DNA of 64,000 bases from Portulaca oleracea (GCA_029582165.1 CM055888.1:15478501-15542500), one strand, 5' to 3'. Shown: positions 33,433-45,259, counted from the stretch's first letter. The notes: generated from the letters alone by a model not told the origin. Numbers and translations: made by a program.

Positions 33433-35449
33433 GGCAGAAGGTGGCCACCAACATATATAGTTTCTGTGTTTATCCTTCTGAGTATTCAATCATTTTATGT
33501 GAATAGGTTTCGTCCCCTTGATAACATATTCTGGGATTAGTATCAGCATCATGGGTTGTTTCATCTTTTTGAAATTTTCCTTAAAATATATGTAGGGAGT
33601 TTCGGTTGAATTTTCTGTATTTAGAGTAAGCAGAGTTGCTTGTAATGTTGAGAAGTTTCTAATTTTTCATATTAGCCTTCTTTTAGCTATAAAACTACTT
33701 TGGTCCTGCCTTTCCTGCGCCCCCCCCCCCACCCCCCCCCCAAAAAAAAAAAACCTGCCAAATCCCATCCTACACATATAAAGAACACCATCTAAAGGAC
33801 CGCTTTGTACGAATTCTTGCTAGGATTGGAAATCCTGTATTTTTCATATTCATACGATTGAGTCCTTGGGTTTCCGAAACAGTGTAAAAATAAAAAGTTC
33901 TTCAAATCATTGCTATTTGACTCGGACCTATTCTAAGAAAATCGAGGTATTTCGAATTGTTTGTTGAGACGAACAAAGTGAGGGAAAACCTCTAAATTTC
34001 AATATTGGACATTGGAAACTCACATTGAGTTTAGGGATAATCAGGCTCAAACTGATGATTCCCACCACGTCAAGGTGACACTCTACCGTTGAGTTATATC
34101 CCTTCCCTGCCCCCATCGAGAAATATAACTGCCTAATCCTAAGTCAAAGGGCTCTGCCAAATCTTAGCAAAAGGAAGATATGTGAAATTCAAGTACATTG
34201 ATTCCATAAGTCACATACATAAAAAATTTAAGACATAAATTAGAGTTCTGAAACAAACAGAAGCTTATTTGTTATGTACAAAGCTATCTGGAAATCAGAC
34301 ACAACACTAGGAGCATCCTTTGACCTCTCCATTGGGAAGAATCATCAGCAAAATATAGCTTGCTCAGGTATAAACCTATTTGGAAGTCGCAACAGAAAGT
34401 AAACTTTTTGGCATGCATTGGGAGGATGCATCTGCAATAAAACAGGGATAAAACATGCACCAGTTGAGAAAAATTGTCAAATAAGGAATTTTTTTTGTTG
34501 GATCTTATTAATAATTTAATTTAAGCCGAGCAAGAAAAATAAAGCAGTCTGCCAAGAACTAGTTGCAGAAATGCTGATGAACAACAAATCAACCTAACTT
34601 ACAAATGAAACATGAACAGAATCGACAGGCACACGGTGAGACAGCTTAATGACCCAAAAGATCATAACACATATTGGATAGAAACACAAAACTAGGGCAA
34701 CTCACTTTCTTCACTTCCCTTATAATTGCTCAACTAGCAGTAATCGAGTTTCTCCAGCAAACCTGCTGGACAAAAAACAGACCCAAATACAACTTACAAG
34801 ACAGACTTGAGATGACTCTGCCAACATATTCCATCAAAGCATTCTAACCAGTTTCAAAATAACATCGCTTGTTTAATAGGGCTATATACATAGTTTCAAA
34901 TCGTAACCAGTATCAACGCCATCTAGAGAAGCACTAACACACCATGGATATGAGATACAAAAGGAAGACCAAACTAAAACACAAGGGAAATGAATGCAAA
35001 GTGAAGAACAAACCTAACCACACAGCAACATTAAAATGCAAAGAGAACTTATCGTGACTCTTTCTAGAGCACAGCAGTAGACAAAATCAGAAGCAGCAAG
35101 CACCTATCCGTAATACTTCCCTCAATCCACTTTCTTCCATGTAGCTGACCATATTGTAGCCAGCATTAGTTGTCCCGGACCTCTTGGTGCTGTCTAGTCC
35201 TGTAAAAAAAGGATGCAACATCAGTCTCCTAGACTATATACGCATCAACTGGTCATTCATGTTCTATCCAAATAAAATAAAGATATACAACAACAAAAAA
35301 AACTCCAATGACAACACGCAAGAATGCAATATGGGGATCCAAAAGTAGGCAACCTTCCCCATGAGATGAAGTTCATAGAGAGGCTTGACTCCTGCAGACC
35401 CACAAAAAACCTTTCAGAAAACCACTTTGAAAAACAAATAATTTGATTT
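33433..35449. other. Intergenic spacer between the EF-hand gene and F-box gene
   Basis: 3' UTR of the EF-hand gene, then a C-run and A-run near 33720-33755. The sequence left of 35450 is probably the 3' UTR of the minus-strand F-box gene. No further gene is seen. Confidence 0.45.
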
Positions 35450-36549
35450 TTACCTTCCCACTCTTCTTCTATGTCGTCTTGTCTTCCTCTTCCTCTTCCT
35501 CTTGCTTCCACGTTCATGATCATCCTTCAGAATCATAAGGTTCTCCACACAAACATGAGTTCTACAGAGATCAGTGATTTTAACATCCTTAATCTCCAGA
35601 GTTTCCAAGTCAAGAGAAACAACCCGCCAAAAATTCGATTGCAAGAAGAGCTCCCGTCTGTCCACTGAGAAAGCTATAGGCCACTCCAAATGCAGACTGA
35701 AACTACGATTAATTTCATACAACCTAGTCCATGTTTTAGCCACACCATATTCCTTCATGACCCATACTTCTGTAACATTAATATCATTAGCAAGAACACA
35801 CAAACACTCGTCCAACACCCCTACGTGCGAAACAACTAATTCTTCCTTGTAAGGAGGTTGTGGCAGTTGATCAAACTTATTGTCACTAAGGTTAAAACTA
35901 GTGATAGAATGACCATCAAACCTAGTAATGGCCCAATGTAGATTTCCATGAACAAAGACAGCATCCTTACGATCGGGAGATAGACGATGAGGAGAATCTC
36001 GAACCCTTGTCCAGGAATCAATCCTCAAGCTATAGACCATGACTTGGCTCCAGAATGGCTCATTCTCATTGATTAGTTCCTCACTGGGTGTAATAATTCT
36101 AACAAACTTGAAGTCCCTGGATTCACTATCATACCCAAATCCAAAATAATAGAAATAGGAAAAGCAAAAGGGCGTAGACAAAAAGGGCAGCTTTTTATGA
36201 GTCCTGTTTGTGGGATTGTACAGATATATAGTAAGATCAGAAGGATAGTTGTGTAAGCAAAGTAAGCCATGGCATGATCCCACAACTCGGAGGGAACCAG
36301 AGCCATTCTTCCGAAATCAGCGGAACAAAGGTCAGGGCTGGAGAAAATAACGACGGTTTAGATTTTGTGATGGGGTTGGGGTTAGGGTTAGGGTTAGGGT
36401 TCGATCGAAGTGGAGATGGACGAAATTCGGGAGCAGATAATTTGGCACCATAATTTGCAAACGGTCTTCAATTGCATCATAAGTTTGGCCGGGAGCGGAA
36501 GAAGAATGTTGATCAACACATCGGTTGCAAGGTCCATTAATTCCGCCAT
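35450..36549 (-). pseudogene. F-box protein with F-box-associated (FBA) domain, frame-broken 5' third
   Basis: A Met at 36549 opens a frame MAELMDLATDVLINILLPLP then AKLMMQLKTVCKLWCQI, a clear F-box (Skp1-binding) domain. Near 36437 one base seems lost, and the family reading moves to another frame (PNFVHLHFDRTL). That frame runs through a telomere-like repeat and meets stops at 36332-36334 and 36317-36319. Downstream, an uninterrupted 277-codon frame from 36283 carries the FBA domain (VGSCHGLLCL, LYNPTNRTHKKLP, FGFGYDSESRDFKFVRI, then DLETLEIKDV) and ends in a Lys/Arg-rich tail. Such proteins are substrate receptors of SCF ubiquitin ligases. The long intact FBA part argues for recent damage, a sequencing error in the repeat, or an unusual intron. 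Substrate unknown. Confidence 0.75.
36374..36401 (+). repeat. Short interstitial telomere-like repeat
   Basis: GGGGTTGGGGTTAGGGTTAG continuing to a third TTAGGG. It lies within the F-box gene and would encode a TLTLTLTPTP linker on the minus strand. Confidence 0.9.
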
Positions 36550-36669
36550 GGATTGTTGTGGGTGTCACAAAATTATAGTCTTGCTCAAAAACGACAGTTG
36601 GGAAATAAACACAATACCGGGTATGTGTGGATTGAGTTACAGAGAGACAAGAGGCGAGAGTATCATCTT

Positions 36670-37976
36670 AGGGGCTATTTGGAGAGATATCAGGAATGAA
36701 ATGGGTATGGAACTAGAAACCTAAGGATTGGGTATGAAATTAGATACCAGAACTGAAGTTGTTTGGAGAAAAACTGGAATGGAATCAAACTCCATTTCCA
36801 CTGTTTGGTGAACAATTATGGAATAAAATCAAATTTGTCCTTATTTCAAGTTATTATTTATATTGTAGGTTATATTTTTGTGATAAATTTATTATTTTCA
36901 TTTACAAATAACTTTTTCTACCTTTTAAAAATTAATCATTCTAATATATGTATATTTTTTTTAACTTTCTATCAAAAAAATACTTTCTTTAATTTGTAAC
37001 TTTTATTTATTCATCAACAATTACCATTCCATAGGCAGTACAAGAACTTCTTTTGCTGCCTTGCTGGACATCAATCCGTCCTCCACTTCACTGCCCTACC
37101 CACGTCAAGAAGACAACAAATAAAAGTTTGATTCTTTTGTTGGACATCTGGTAATGGCATTGAGTGCTCATTACATCTTCAATCGAACATCGGCAAATTG
37201 TCATCGTTAATGCAAATCGCGATTAGCATTGCAAATACAATACTACTGATGACAGCAACCCAACACCCAGAGTAAGGTCCAATTGCAATGGGAATTAGGG
37301 CTTATTTTATTTATAAAGCAAAACTCAACCTACAACCACCATCACCGCAAGAACCACCATGTGCACGATGGAGAAGCGCGACAACGTCTTCATCCTGACC
37401 CTCACCGGTGACGACCCTCATCTCCGCCGTCCGATCTGCTCTCTCTGACATCAAATCCTCCTCCTCCGCCACCACCTCCGCAGCCCTGGTCACCACCGCC
37501 ACCGGGAAGTTCTTCTCCTCCGACGGCCTGCGCACCTTCCTCCCCCGCTTCCGACACCCAGAGTATAGATCTTTTTTGCTTTATAATTTCAGTGGTGCGA
37601 TGAGTGGCAGCTTTGGCAGTGGTTCCCGGTGTGTCGGCGGCGGAGATTTTGTGGTGGTGCGGCAATGGCGGTGGCGGTGAAACAACCATGGAGAGGGGTT
37701 TCTCTCTACAATTGGATGGTCGAGAACGAAAATGACGACAGTGTAATGAAATTGGGTTTAGTTTTTGTTTTTTTAAATTGAAACAACTATTCCTGAGGGA
37801 TAGAAATCCATTCCTCTCATAATTGGGAGGTATCTAATTCCTCCAATTTGGGAGGAATAAGAAACCCTCTGGAATGGGAATTTCGTTCCATAATATGTTC
37901 ACCAAACATCAAAAATTGGAATTAGAACCCTTTACACCCTCATTCCATTCCTTTTTGTCTCTCCAAACATACCCAG
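36670..37976. mobile_element. TIR DNA transposon carrying a gene fragment
   Basis: The left end GGGGCTATTTGGAGAGATAT and the reverse complement of the right end (GGGTATGTTTGGAGAGACAA) are inverted repeats. Further inward, gaatgg / ccattcc, ctggaatgg and tgtttggtgaac / gttcaccaaaca blocks pair between 36720-36815 and 37800-37960. No transposase is present. The GC-rich centre (37340-37680) differs sharply in composition from the ends and holds an enoyl-CoA isomerase fragment. Target duplications are unclear, so the superfamily (PIF or hAT) is open. Confidence 0.65.
37359..37565 (+). pseudogene. Captured 5' fragment of peroxisomal enoyl-CoA delta-isomerase
   Basis: An ATG in good context starts MCTMEKRDNVFILTLTGDD, which strongly resembles the N-terminus of plant peroxisomal enoyl-CoA isomerase (ECI/ECH type, crotonase family, unsaturated fatty acid beta-oxidation). 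After GDD the expected residues are missing and the reading moves to a second frame: TLISAVRSALSDIK, then TGKFFSSDG, matching the family's GKFFSNG. Similarity stops soon after. The catalytic crotonase core is absent, so it cannot be an enzyme. Its position in the middle of a TIR element indicates capture by a transposon. Family call by motif recall. Confidence 0.65.
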
Positions 37977-38059
37977 GATGAGGCGAGGCGCGATCGCCCA
38001 GATCGTCGTGGGCCGATCGGGCCGCTCGACATTAATCGATCGCTCTCACTTTAGGGCTC

Positions 38060-38355
38060 TAAAATTACAGTCTATTTGTATTGGGGGTTAAAGGAGGGGA
38101 GGGGAGGGGAAAGGAGGGGAATTGTCTAATTTTTCATGTTTGGGAAAACAATTAGAGGTTGAGGGGAGGGGAAGGGAGGGGAACACTTAACCCCCATTCC
38201 CCTCCATTTTCTTAACCCCGAAAATGAAGGGGAAGGGACGAATTTTAACACTTGCCCTCCCTTCCCCTTATTAATAAATCCAAACAAGGTTAACCCTAAT
38301 CACCTCCTTCCCTTCCCCTCCCTTCCCCCTCCTAAATTGAATCCAAACACACTGT
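38060..38355. mobile_element. G-run/C-run foldback MITE
   Basis: The left half is built from aggggagggg blocks and the right half from ccctcccttcccc. The ends CAGTCTATTTGTATTGGGGG and (reverse complement) CAGTGTGTTTGGATTCAATT pair imperfectly. The whole can fold into one large hairpin. No coding. Confidence 0.6.
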
Positions 38356-40174
38356 TAAGCGGCAAATGACATGTTTGAGTGGGTGGATATTAACTGGATA
38401 TGAAATCGGAACCTGAAATCTATCCATGAATAACGGTAAGGTTATTAAAATTTAAGATTTTTATCATGACGGATAAGTGTAAGGTCTCTAAAATGTTACC
38501 ATGAACTTAAACCTAAAACATATTAGACAAGTTCAAGTTCCAAGTATTTGGAATCAACAACTTAGAACTGATGAATATATGAAACATGGAACTTGATTTT
38601 AATATAAATAAGTAAATAAAATTATTAAAATTTATACATTATTCAAAAACTAGCTGTTATTCTTCAAACTTCATGGTCATTATTCAAATCAAGTGTGGTA
38701 TTGTGTTCATGATAATTGGACAACGAGGTGTAATTAGCATCAAAGAAAAAATTAGTATTGTTTTAAAAAAATTATTGATACGCCGCAAATGCACGGGTGC
38801 TCCTGTAGCAAGTATCATGGTCGATCCCACAGGGACTTTGCTAACTACGCACCAAACTAGTCTCCTAGGTGATTGTTAAACCGGTCGAGTTTTGAATGGG
38901 ATCAATCTATAACTAATTCTATTCACTAACAAATAGCAAATCTAACCAATACTCACAATTTTTTGGATTAATCAATATGAAAAAGACGTATGGGATAAAA
39001 CCTAAGTAATTCTATGAATCAGACACGTGGATTGAACGTGGATTGAACATGTATGTCACTAATTTGGTATATTTTAGGGTCGATAATCGCATAAATTCTT
39101 TCGTAGCGAGCTTTTGACAATGAAACGAATTGCTTAGTAAAATCAATCACCTACTTTCGTGGTTATTTCAATTTTTTCTAAGTTAAAGATCAAATTATCA
39201 TAAGACCCCTAATTACAAAGTCCTCTATGTCTAGTTCACTTCATAATCACTTTAATACTAAGGGTTCCGATTATCGAATTTCTCCGTTCGGTACTTCATT
39301 CAACAATCTAAATCCATACTAATGGTGCGCAAACAAAAGCAATGACATACAATATCAAAAGACAAATAAAATGCATTCAAACTAGATAAACAAACTTGTT
39401 CAATCCAACAATATTCAATCAATAAGAGAAACTAATAAGGGTTTATCCTCTAAACTTATGAAAACTACTCACTACTCATGTTTGATTCAAAAAACATATG
39501 AAAATCTATACTAAAATGCATGAAATCTAAAAGAAAGAAAAGTAATCCGAGATGGAAATCGATCTCTGCTTGAATGGTATTCGGTGGGGACTTTTGCTCC
39601 TCCACTTCAATGGAATTCTTGCAAACCAATCTTCAAAACTCAATAAACTCTCAGTCTTCAACTAAGGATGAATGTGGATGGATTTGTGGAGGAAGGGATG
39701 AACATATGCTAATGATGATGGATGGAATGAATGCCAATCAACACAGCTGACCCAACAATTATATAGCAATTAAGAGCAATTGAAACGTCAAAACGCAGTA
39801 AACAGCCCTCATCACGGACCGTGTTACATCACCACGGTCCGTGGTGAGTTGCCACGGGTTGTGGTGGACACTGTTTCCATTTTTCTGCTCTCTGGACCCC
39901 GGCATGGATCGTGTTGGGATCTTGTGCGTCTGTGTTGGGGCCTGACGGGCTTGAATTCAGCTGGGCCATGATATTTGGGCCTTTGGGGTGGATTTCTCTC
40001 TTGCTAGTGACTCACTCGGACTCTAATGACTTGAATGGAGCTTGATTTGATCCAAATTACTCCAATTTCCTATAAAATTATACAAAACTCCAACCAAGCA
40101 TAAAATAGAGAATTCGAGTATAAAATAATACATTCTTAACGATGATCACTCAAATTAACTCTAAATATTCCAAG

Positions 40175-40178
<4 letters not shown>

Positions 40179-40217
<39 letters not shown>
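40179..40217. repeat. (TA)n microsatellite
   Basis: About 38 bp of TA left of the LINE fragment. Confidence 0.95.
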
Positions 40218-40219
<2 letters not shown>

Positions 40220-40530
40220 TCTCTGGTTGCTACTGGAGCATATTTGAATGATTGGAGGAGCTGGCTTACAAACAGATTGTATCAGAAGCGCTAGTATGCT
40301 TTGGTATTTTCCAGTTTGGTGTATCATCTATGGCATGAAAGGAATTCAAGATTTCATGATAATACTTCAAAGGAGATAAATGTTTTGGTTCAAATTATTT
40401 GTAATGATGTAAAAAGTAGATTAACTTAGCTTCATTTTTGTTGGTGCTGATAGATTTCTTGCTTTGGTATCTAACTTGCCCTCAGTTGTTTTTGGGTTTC
40501 CCAGTTTTGTTAATGGAATTACTAATCGTT

Positions 40531-40535
<5 letters not shown>
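40218..40535 (+). pseudogene. 5'-truncated LINE fragment within the gypsy LTR
   Basis: The translation gives VYHLWHERNSRFHDNTSKE, typical of the C-terminal end of plant LINE ORF2 after the zinc-binding domain. Non-coding sequence then runs into a (TA)n tail at 40535. It lies between two TA tracts inside the LTR. Confidence 0.6.

Positions 40536-40590
<55 letters not shown>
40536..40590. repeat. (AT)n microsatellite
   Basis: About 54 bp of alternating A/T at the right side of the LINE fragment, perhaps the expanded LINE tail. Confidence 0.95.
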
Positions 40591-40596
<6 letters not shown>

Positions 40597-40603
40597 CTCA
40601 TCA

Positions 40604-41368
40604 AATCCCCCCATGCTTACACCTTGTTTGTCCCTAAGCAAGGCTAAACTCACAAATAAAATGGAAAATAAAGAATAGAACAAAAGTAGAAAATAAACGG
40701 GACAAAACGACTCAAGTCAAAAGAAAAAGTTTTAAAGGAAAATGAAAAATTTATTTACAGTCTCCTCAGGAAAGCATTAAGAGATTCAATTAATCGAATT
40801 TAATCAAGGATAGCCCAAGTATGAAAGAGAGTCTATATACACGAGAAGATGAAACCATAGAAAGAATTACAAAAACTATACCTATCAAGATCAAACTAAT
40901 CACCCTCGTAATTTCTAATGAAATAAGCAAGCACACAATTATGGATGAAACTAGGTAAATTGAGATCAACCTCACTTTTGGGAATGTGGAAACACTCCTT
41001 TCATGTGTTTGGAAAATTAATATTCAATAAAGGTGCACTCAATACTCAATCACAAAGCAACATTATACCATAAGCTTGCAAATAATCTCAATTCTCTACC
41101 GCTAAAATGCAATGTACAAATGATAATCAAGAGGATTTTCAAATGAGTTGTAATGGGGCTAAGGTTAAGGGTAAGAAGTGGAAATATAATTTGGGGAAGT
41201 GGAGCTAGAAGCCAAGACTTGGAGCATAACTTCACCAAATTATTCAAATAAGAACACTCACCACTTATATTCACTATAAATCATCCCAAAATCAAGTGAA
41301 AACCGCCACAAAACAAAGTAAACAAATCAACAAACTTTCCTTTTTTTTTCCTTCAATTACAACTCAAA

Positions 41369-41436
<68 letters not shown>

Positions 41437-43000
41437 CACATACTAATAAGGCAAATTTCCAATTCAACCCATATCAAGCTACAATGGGGAGAAATCTCAT
41501 GATGTACAACTTCACAACATCCCCAACACAAAAGAAACCTCAAAATCACCATAATCAACCCAACTCTTCACTCTAACACACTCCAAGCATAGACTTAAGG
41601 GTAGGAAATCATATAGTTGGCCATGGCTTTCAATACAGGTAATCAAGAGAAAGAGTTATTAAAGGTTAAAGAGGGGTTAAAAGGCGGATATTCATATATA
41701 AAAAGGGTGGTTTTTTTGGCTTTGTAAATTATAAATACATTCAAATGAATGTCTCTATCATATTATTAATGCACAAGCAAAAATGCAATTTCAAAGAGAA
41801 ACATTGCAAGTTCTAGAGAATGAAAATTAAGGATGAGTCACACATGGTAACATGAGACTAATAAAGATGATTAGTCATTTAAGGCTTTGTGGTCTCACGG
41901 GTTAAAAGCTCTCAAATATACCTAGTTCAAATAGATGTATATATGCAAAACTTATTCCAAAAGATCATAAGAAAGGCAATCAATCATCACTATCAAAGTA
42001 TAATTCTAAACTTTCTAAAATTTCACAATTCTTTTCAAAACTTCAATTCCCAAAAGGGTTATACAAGACTAAATCGAATCAAAAGAAAACTTACCTAGCT
42101 TTAATTCATCACTGGAGAATTTTATTCACTAACCTATCCTATCCTAATTTTTTTCTTTTTTTCTTCTTTTTCAATTTTTTTTAATTTTCTGGAATTTTCT
42201 GACTTTTTTGGTTTTTTTTTTTTCAAAAACTAAAAACAAAAACCAAATGAAAAACTAGAAAAGAAGCAATTAAAAACTAAGAAAAAGATAGAAATAAAAT
42301 CTAATATGCATCTAACTAATGCAATTCTACGTGGATGCAAAAGATTTACAAATGAGAAATAAAAACTAGGAAAATCAAAAAGAAAATCCTAAACAAACTA
42401 ACTAAAAGAAAAATCAAAGTAAATAACAAAAGAAAGTAAAGAAAACTAAAACAAAACTAAAACTAAACAAAATAAACAAAAATCAAAGAAAATCAAAGTA
42501 AAATCATATAAACAAAGATGAGGATTCAAAATTTTCAAATTAATCCCCCCCCCAATGCTTGGACAAAACATTGTCCTCAATGCATAAAACATGAGTTAAC
42601 TAGCACAAAAGGGGCAATAAACAAGTCACGGAGGTGGAGGAGGAAGAAGATAGGATTTGTAAGGATGCCAATTTTACATATTACGCAAAAGATTTAGAAT
42701 CTGGGCTTAGTTCTCCTCTAACCTAGTTTGTGCGGATCAAAGATAAGCTAACTCGAATTCACAAAAAGGACGCAAAGAGCGGCGGTCGCAAGAGAGTCAA
42801 ACCTTGCAGCAAAGGTAGACTCATCCACCTCATCAAAATCATCACCATCATTGCCACCCGCAGGGGCTGGTGGAGAAGTTGGATGGGCATCCTCATTTCC
42901 AGGTAGGAAAAGGATGTCGGGTTCATAGTCTATACTTAGAAAATCATGAGGCAAAAGTACCTCAAGATGGTTCGGATATCAGTGGAGTAAAGCGAGTTCA
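40604..43000 (-). mobile_element. Interior remnant of the second gypsy element
   Basis: The sequence aaatccccccatgcttacacc right of the LTR matches the first element's purine tract and leader. CCCCAATGCTTGGACAAAAC then attgtcctcaatgc at 42548 matches 11296 of the first element. A minus frame at 42748-42954 (DEVDESTFAARFDSLATAAL) resembles nothing I can name. gag-protease is missing; the element breaks off near 43000. Confidence 0.6.
41370..41434. repeat. (TA)n(CA)n microsatellite
   Basis: About 56 bp of TA followed by ACACACACACA, inside the gypsy remnant. Confidence 0.95.
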
Positions 43001-43078
43001 TTGATTTTTTTTAAAAAAAATCACTATTTGAAAAAAAATATAAGCAACTTATACAAGTTCAATGAAAAAGGAGTTAAG

Positions 43079-43200
43079 AAGTGTTCGTTGGTTTAGTGGT
43101 AGTGTTAGGTTGAGTTGAAGGTGAGGACGGGTTTCAAGTCTAGCTAAATGCAATTTTATTTCATTTCATTTACTCTAATATAAAAAGGAGAGTTGCCTCC
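43079..43200 (+). mobile_element. Candidate tRNA-derived SINE head
   Basis: TGGTTTAGTGGTAGTG at about 43089 fits a pol III A box, and GGGTTTCAAGTCTAG at about 43129 fits a diverged B box, spaced as in a tRNA. The sequence between does not fold as a functional tRNA. A T-rich tail follows. Truncated or diverged. Confidence 0.45.
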
Positions 43201-43928
43201 CTTTATTTTTGTTTGTGTTTTACACCATGGAAATAATAAAAGGAAAAATTTATCACTAGTAACTCAACTATTTTTTAAACAATTATGGATATTCAAGGCA
43301 ATAAATGCCTATGCCTTGCAAAGTCTCACTATCTGACACCGCCCTGTATTGTGAATCCAAAGGCAGACACTTGTATTGTGAAATAAAAGGAGGGAGGGGG
43401 TTTATGTCCTATGTGGCCTGGAAAGTGAAAATGAAACAAGATTTTTTTTTTTAGAAGATTGAAAATGGTGATGTTTTACTGATAGAGTGCTATCTTACTG
43501 ATGGGTGGTGTGTGATTATGTGAAAGTGGCAGTCAATTAAAATTTACAAATGTCAAGTGATATAAATTGCAACAAATTTTATGAAAATTATACAAAATTT
43601 TCATCTACCAAATTTCTATATTACTTAGTATTTTATTTTATTAGTACTCTTATCTATTACTTTCATGTCATATTAATTGTCCTTTTAAAAATAATGCAGT
43701 CAACTTAAAAAATTTTGATCATAAATTTCTTAATATATATAATGATTTGTTAAATAATATTATCACCATTAGATTTGTAACGAAAAATACTATCCTAAAA
43801 GTATAATATTGCCATTGTTAATAAAATATTATATAAGAAATTATCAATCAAAGAGTGATAGTAAAGATCGTGACATTCAACAAAAGGGCAAATAATGTGA
43901 AACAAAGGGAGTAATACATATTGCAGTA
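43201..43928. other. Non-coding AT-rich stretch
   Basis: No gene or clear element seen. Confidence 0.4.
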
Positions 43929-44195
43929 ATTCTTAGGTAAGACCGTCTCATCATAAATTTATCGTAAGACATATAATGTTATGACGACTATTTATGAATA
44001 TAGGGGTGACTAATAATTTATTTTGACTTACTCTAATAAAATTCACATTTTGATAAATTATTAGTCATCTTCGTATTAAAAAGTCATTCTAATATTACAT
44101 ATTAGTTATAGCAAAATATTAAAAATGTCACTCTATAAGAAGTTCGTCTCACAATAAATTTTTGTTAGACAGTCTTATACTAGAATTTGCGTACA
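43929..44195. mobile_element. TIR MITE
   Basis: The left end AATTCTTAGGTAAGACCGTC and the reverse complement of the right end (AATTCTAGTATAAGACTGTC) are inverted repeats. The AT-rich interior has paired attagtca / tgactaat blocks. Superfamily not determined. Confidence 0.65.
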
Positions 44196-44255
44196 TATTG
44201 ATAATTAATTAATTTTTAATAATAATTCATAAAAAAGTCAATTTAAAGGCATTTA

Positions 44256-44780
44256 AGCCTTATTTGTTATGAGTGTAGGGAATGCGTAGGTAAAAATAAT
44301 ATAAAGTAAAGTTAGGTAAGTAAAGGTAAGTAAAGTAGCTAGGTAGTTGATACCCTATTTTTCAAGGGTGTAAGATTAAGTTAGATAAGGTAAGGTTATG
44401 TTAGGAAAGTTAGATAAGAAAGTATGCAAATATCACATAGCTTATTTTTTTTTATTTTTGAATAAATTCTATGAGTTAAATAAAGAATTTTAAATATAAA
44501 TTATCTTAAAGTAGCTCATGTTCTTTTGGATAGTAAGGTAAAGTAAGGTAATGTTAGGTTAGTTTATATAAGGATAAGCCTACCAAACTAAAGAACATGT
44601 ACTAAATGTTACATTACCTATTTCATTTCTATATTTAAATAAAATTTGTGAATTGAACAAAGAATTTTAAATACAAATTATTTAAAAGTAACGTCTTATT
44701 TTTTTGGATGATAAAGTAACATGAGGTAAGGTAAGATAAAATTTTTCTTACTTGGCAAAAGAACAAGACCTTAGTATTTT
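44256..44780. mobile_element. MITE with GTTAGGTAAGG-type internal repeats
   Basis: Ends AAGCCTTATTTGTTATGAGT and (reverse complement of right) AAGGTCTTGTTCTTTTGCCA pair imperfectly. The interior repeats ggtaaggt / aggtaagtaaa motifs. A similar element in opposite motif orientation lies at 49007-49376. Confidence 0.5.
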
Positions 44781-44966
44781 TTTTAAAAGTCATTTTGATA
44801 ATAAAAACTAAAATATTACAAAATACACCCTCCATTTTAAAATATAAGTCGACTTTTACAATAAGCTCAAAAATTAATAAAATATAATTGATTGGATATT
44901 TGAGATGTTTTGATAGTCATGCTAAAAAGAAAATGGTGAGGCAATAATATAAAGAAAAGGACATAG

Positions 44967-45174
44967 GTCCTGTTCTTTTCTGCGGTTGGCAAACTGCGGT
45001 GCCACAACCTACTGCAGTTTGCCACAACCCACAATAAAATACCATTCTACCACAATTCACCACAACCCACCACAAATTACTTTTTCAAAGTTATTGTATA
45101 TCTTTAATATAAATTTTCAATCAATACTTTTTCAACTCACTTTTTCCAATTACTTTTTCACAATTACCAATACA

Positions 45175-45259
<85 letters not shown>

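Larger units (their letters stand above)
38776..40603 (-). mobile_element. 3' LTR of a second, related gypsy element
   Basis: It starts TGATACGCCGCAAATGCACG, matching the 8448 LTR start, and shares the blocks gatcccacagggactt, tacttcattcaacaa and cttttgctcctccacttcaa. It ends CTCATCA, followed by the same purine tract. The last 400 bp are interrupted by (TA)n tracts and a LINE fragment. No partner LTR is present to the right, so the element is truncated. Confidence 0.75.

Noticed and set aside
36374..36401. Chromosome end (telomere)
   Set aside because: Only about four repeat units, within a gene and flanked by unique sequence. It is interstitial.
36410..36724. Plus-strand open frame of 104 codons starting MEMDEIREQIIW
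   Set aside because: It overlaps the clear F-box domain on the minus strand (MAELMDLATDVLINILLPLP). The plus frame matches no family I know and runs into the neighbouring transposon.
37311..37689. Two minus-strand frames over the GC-rich core
   Set aside because: Shadows of the enoyl-CoA isomerase fragment on the plus strand; Gly/Glu-rich with no recognisable domain.
42748..42954. Acidic minus-strand frame of 68 codons as a gene
   Set aside because: It lies within the truncated gypsy interior. No family is recognised, so it is treated as part of that remnant.
43085..43135. Functional tRNA gene
   Set aside because: A-box and B-box-like sequences are present but the arms do not pair into a cloverleaf, and the B box is degenerate.
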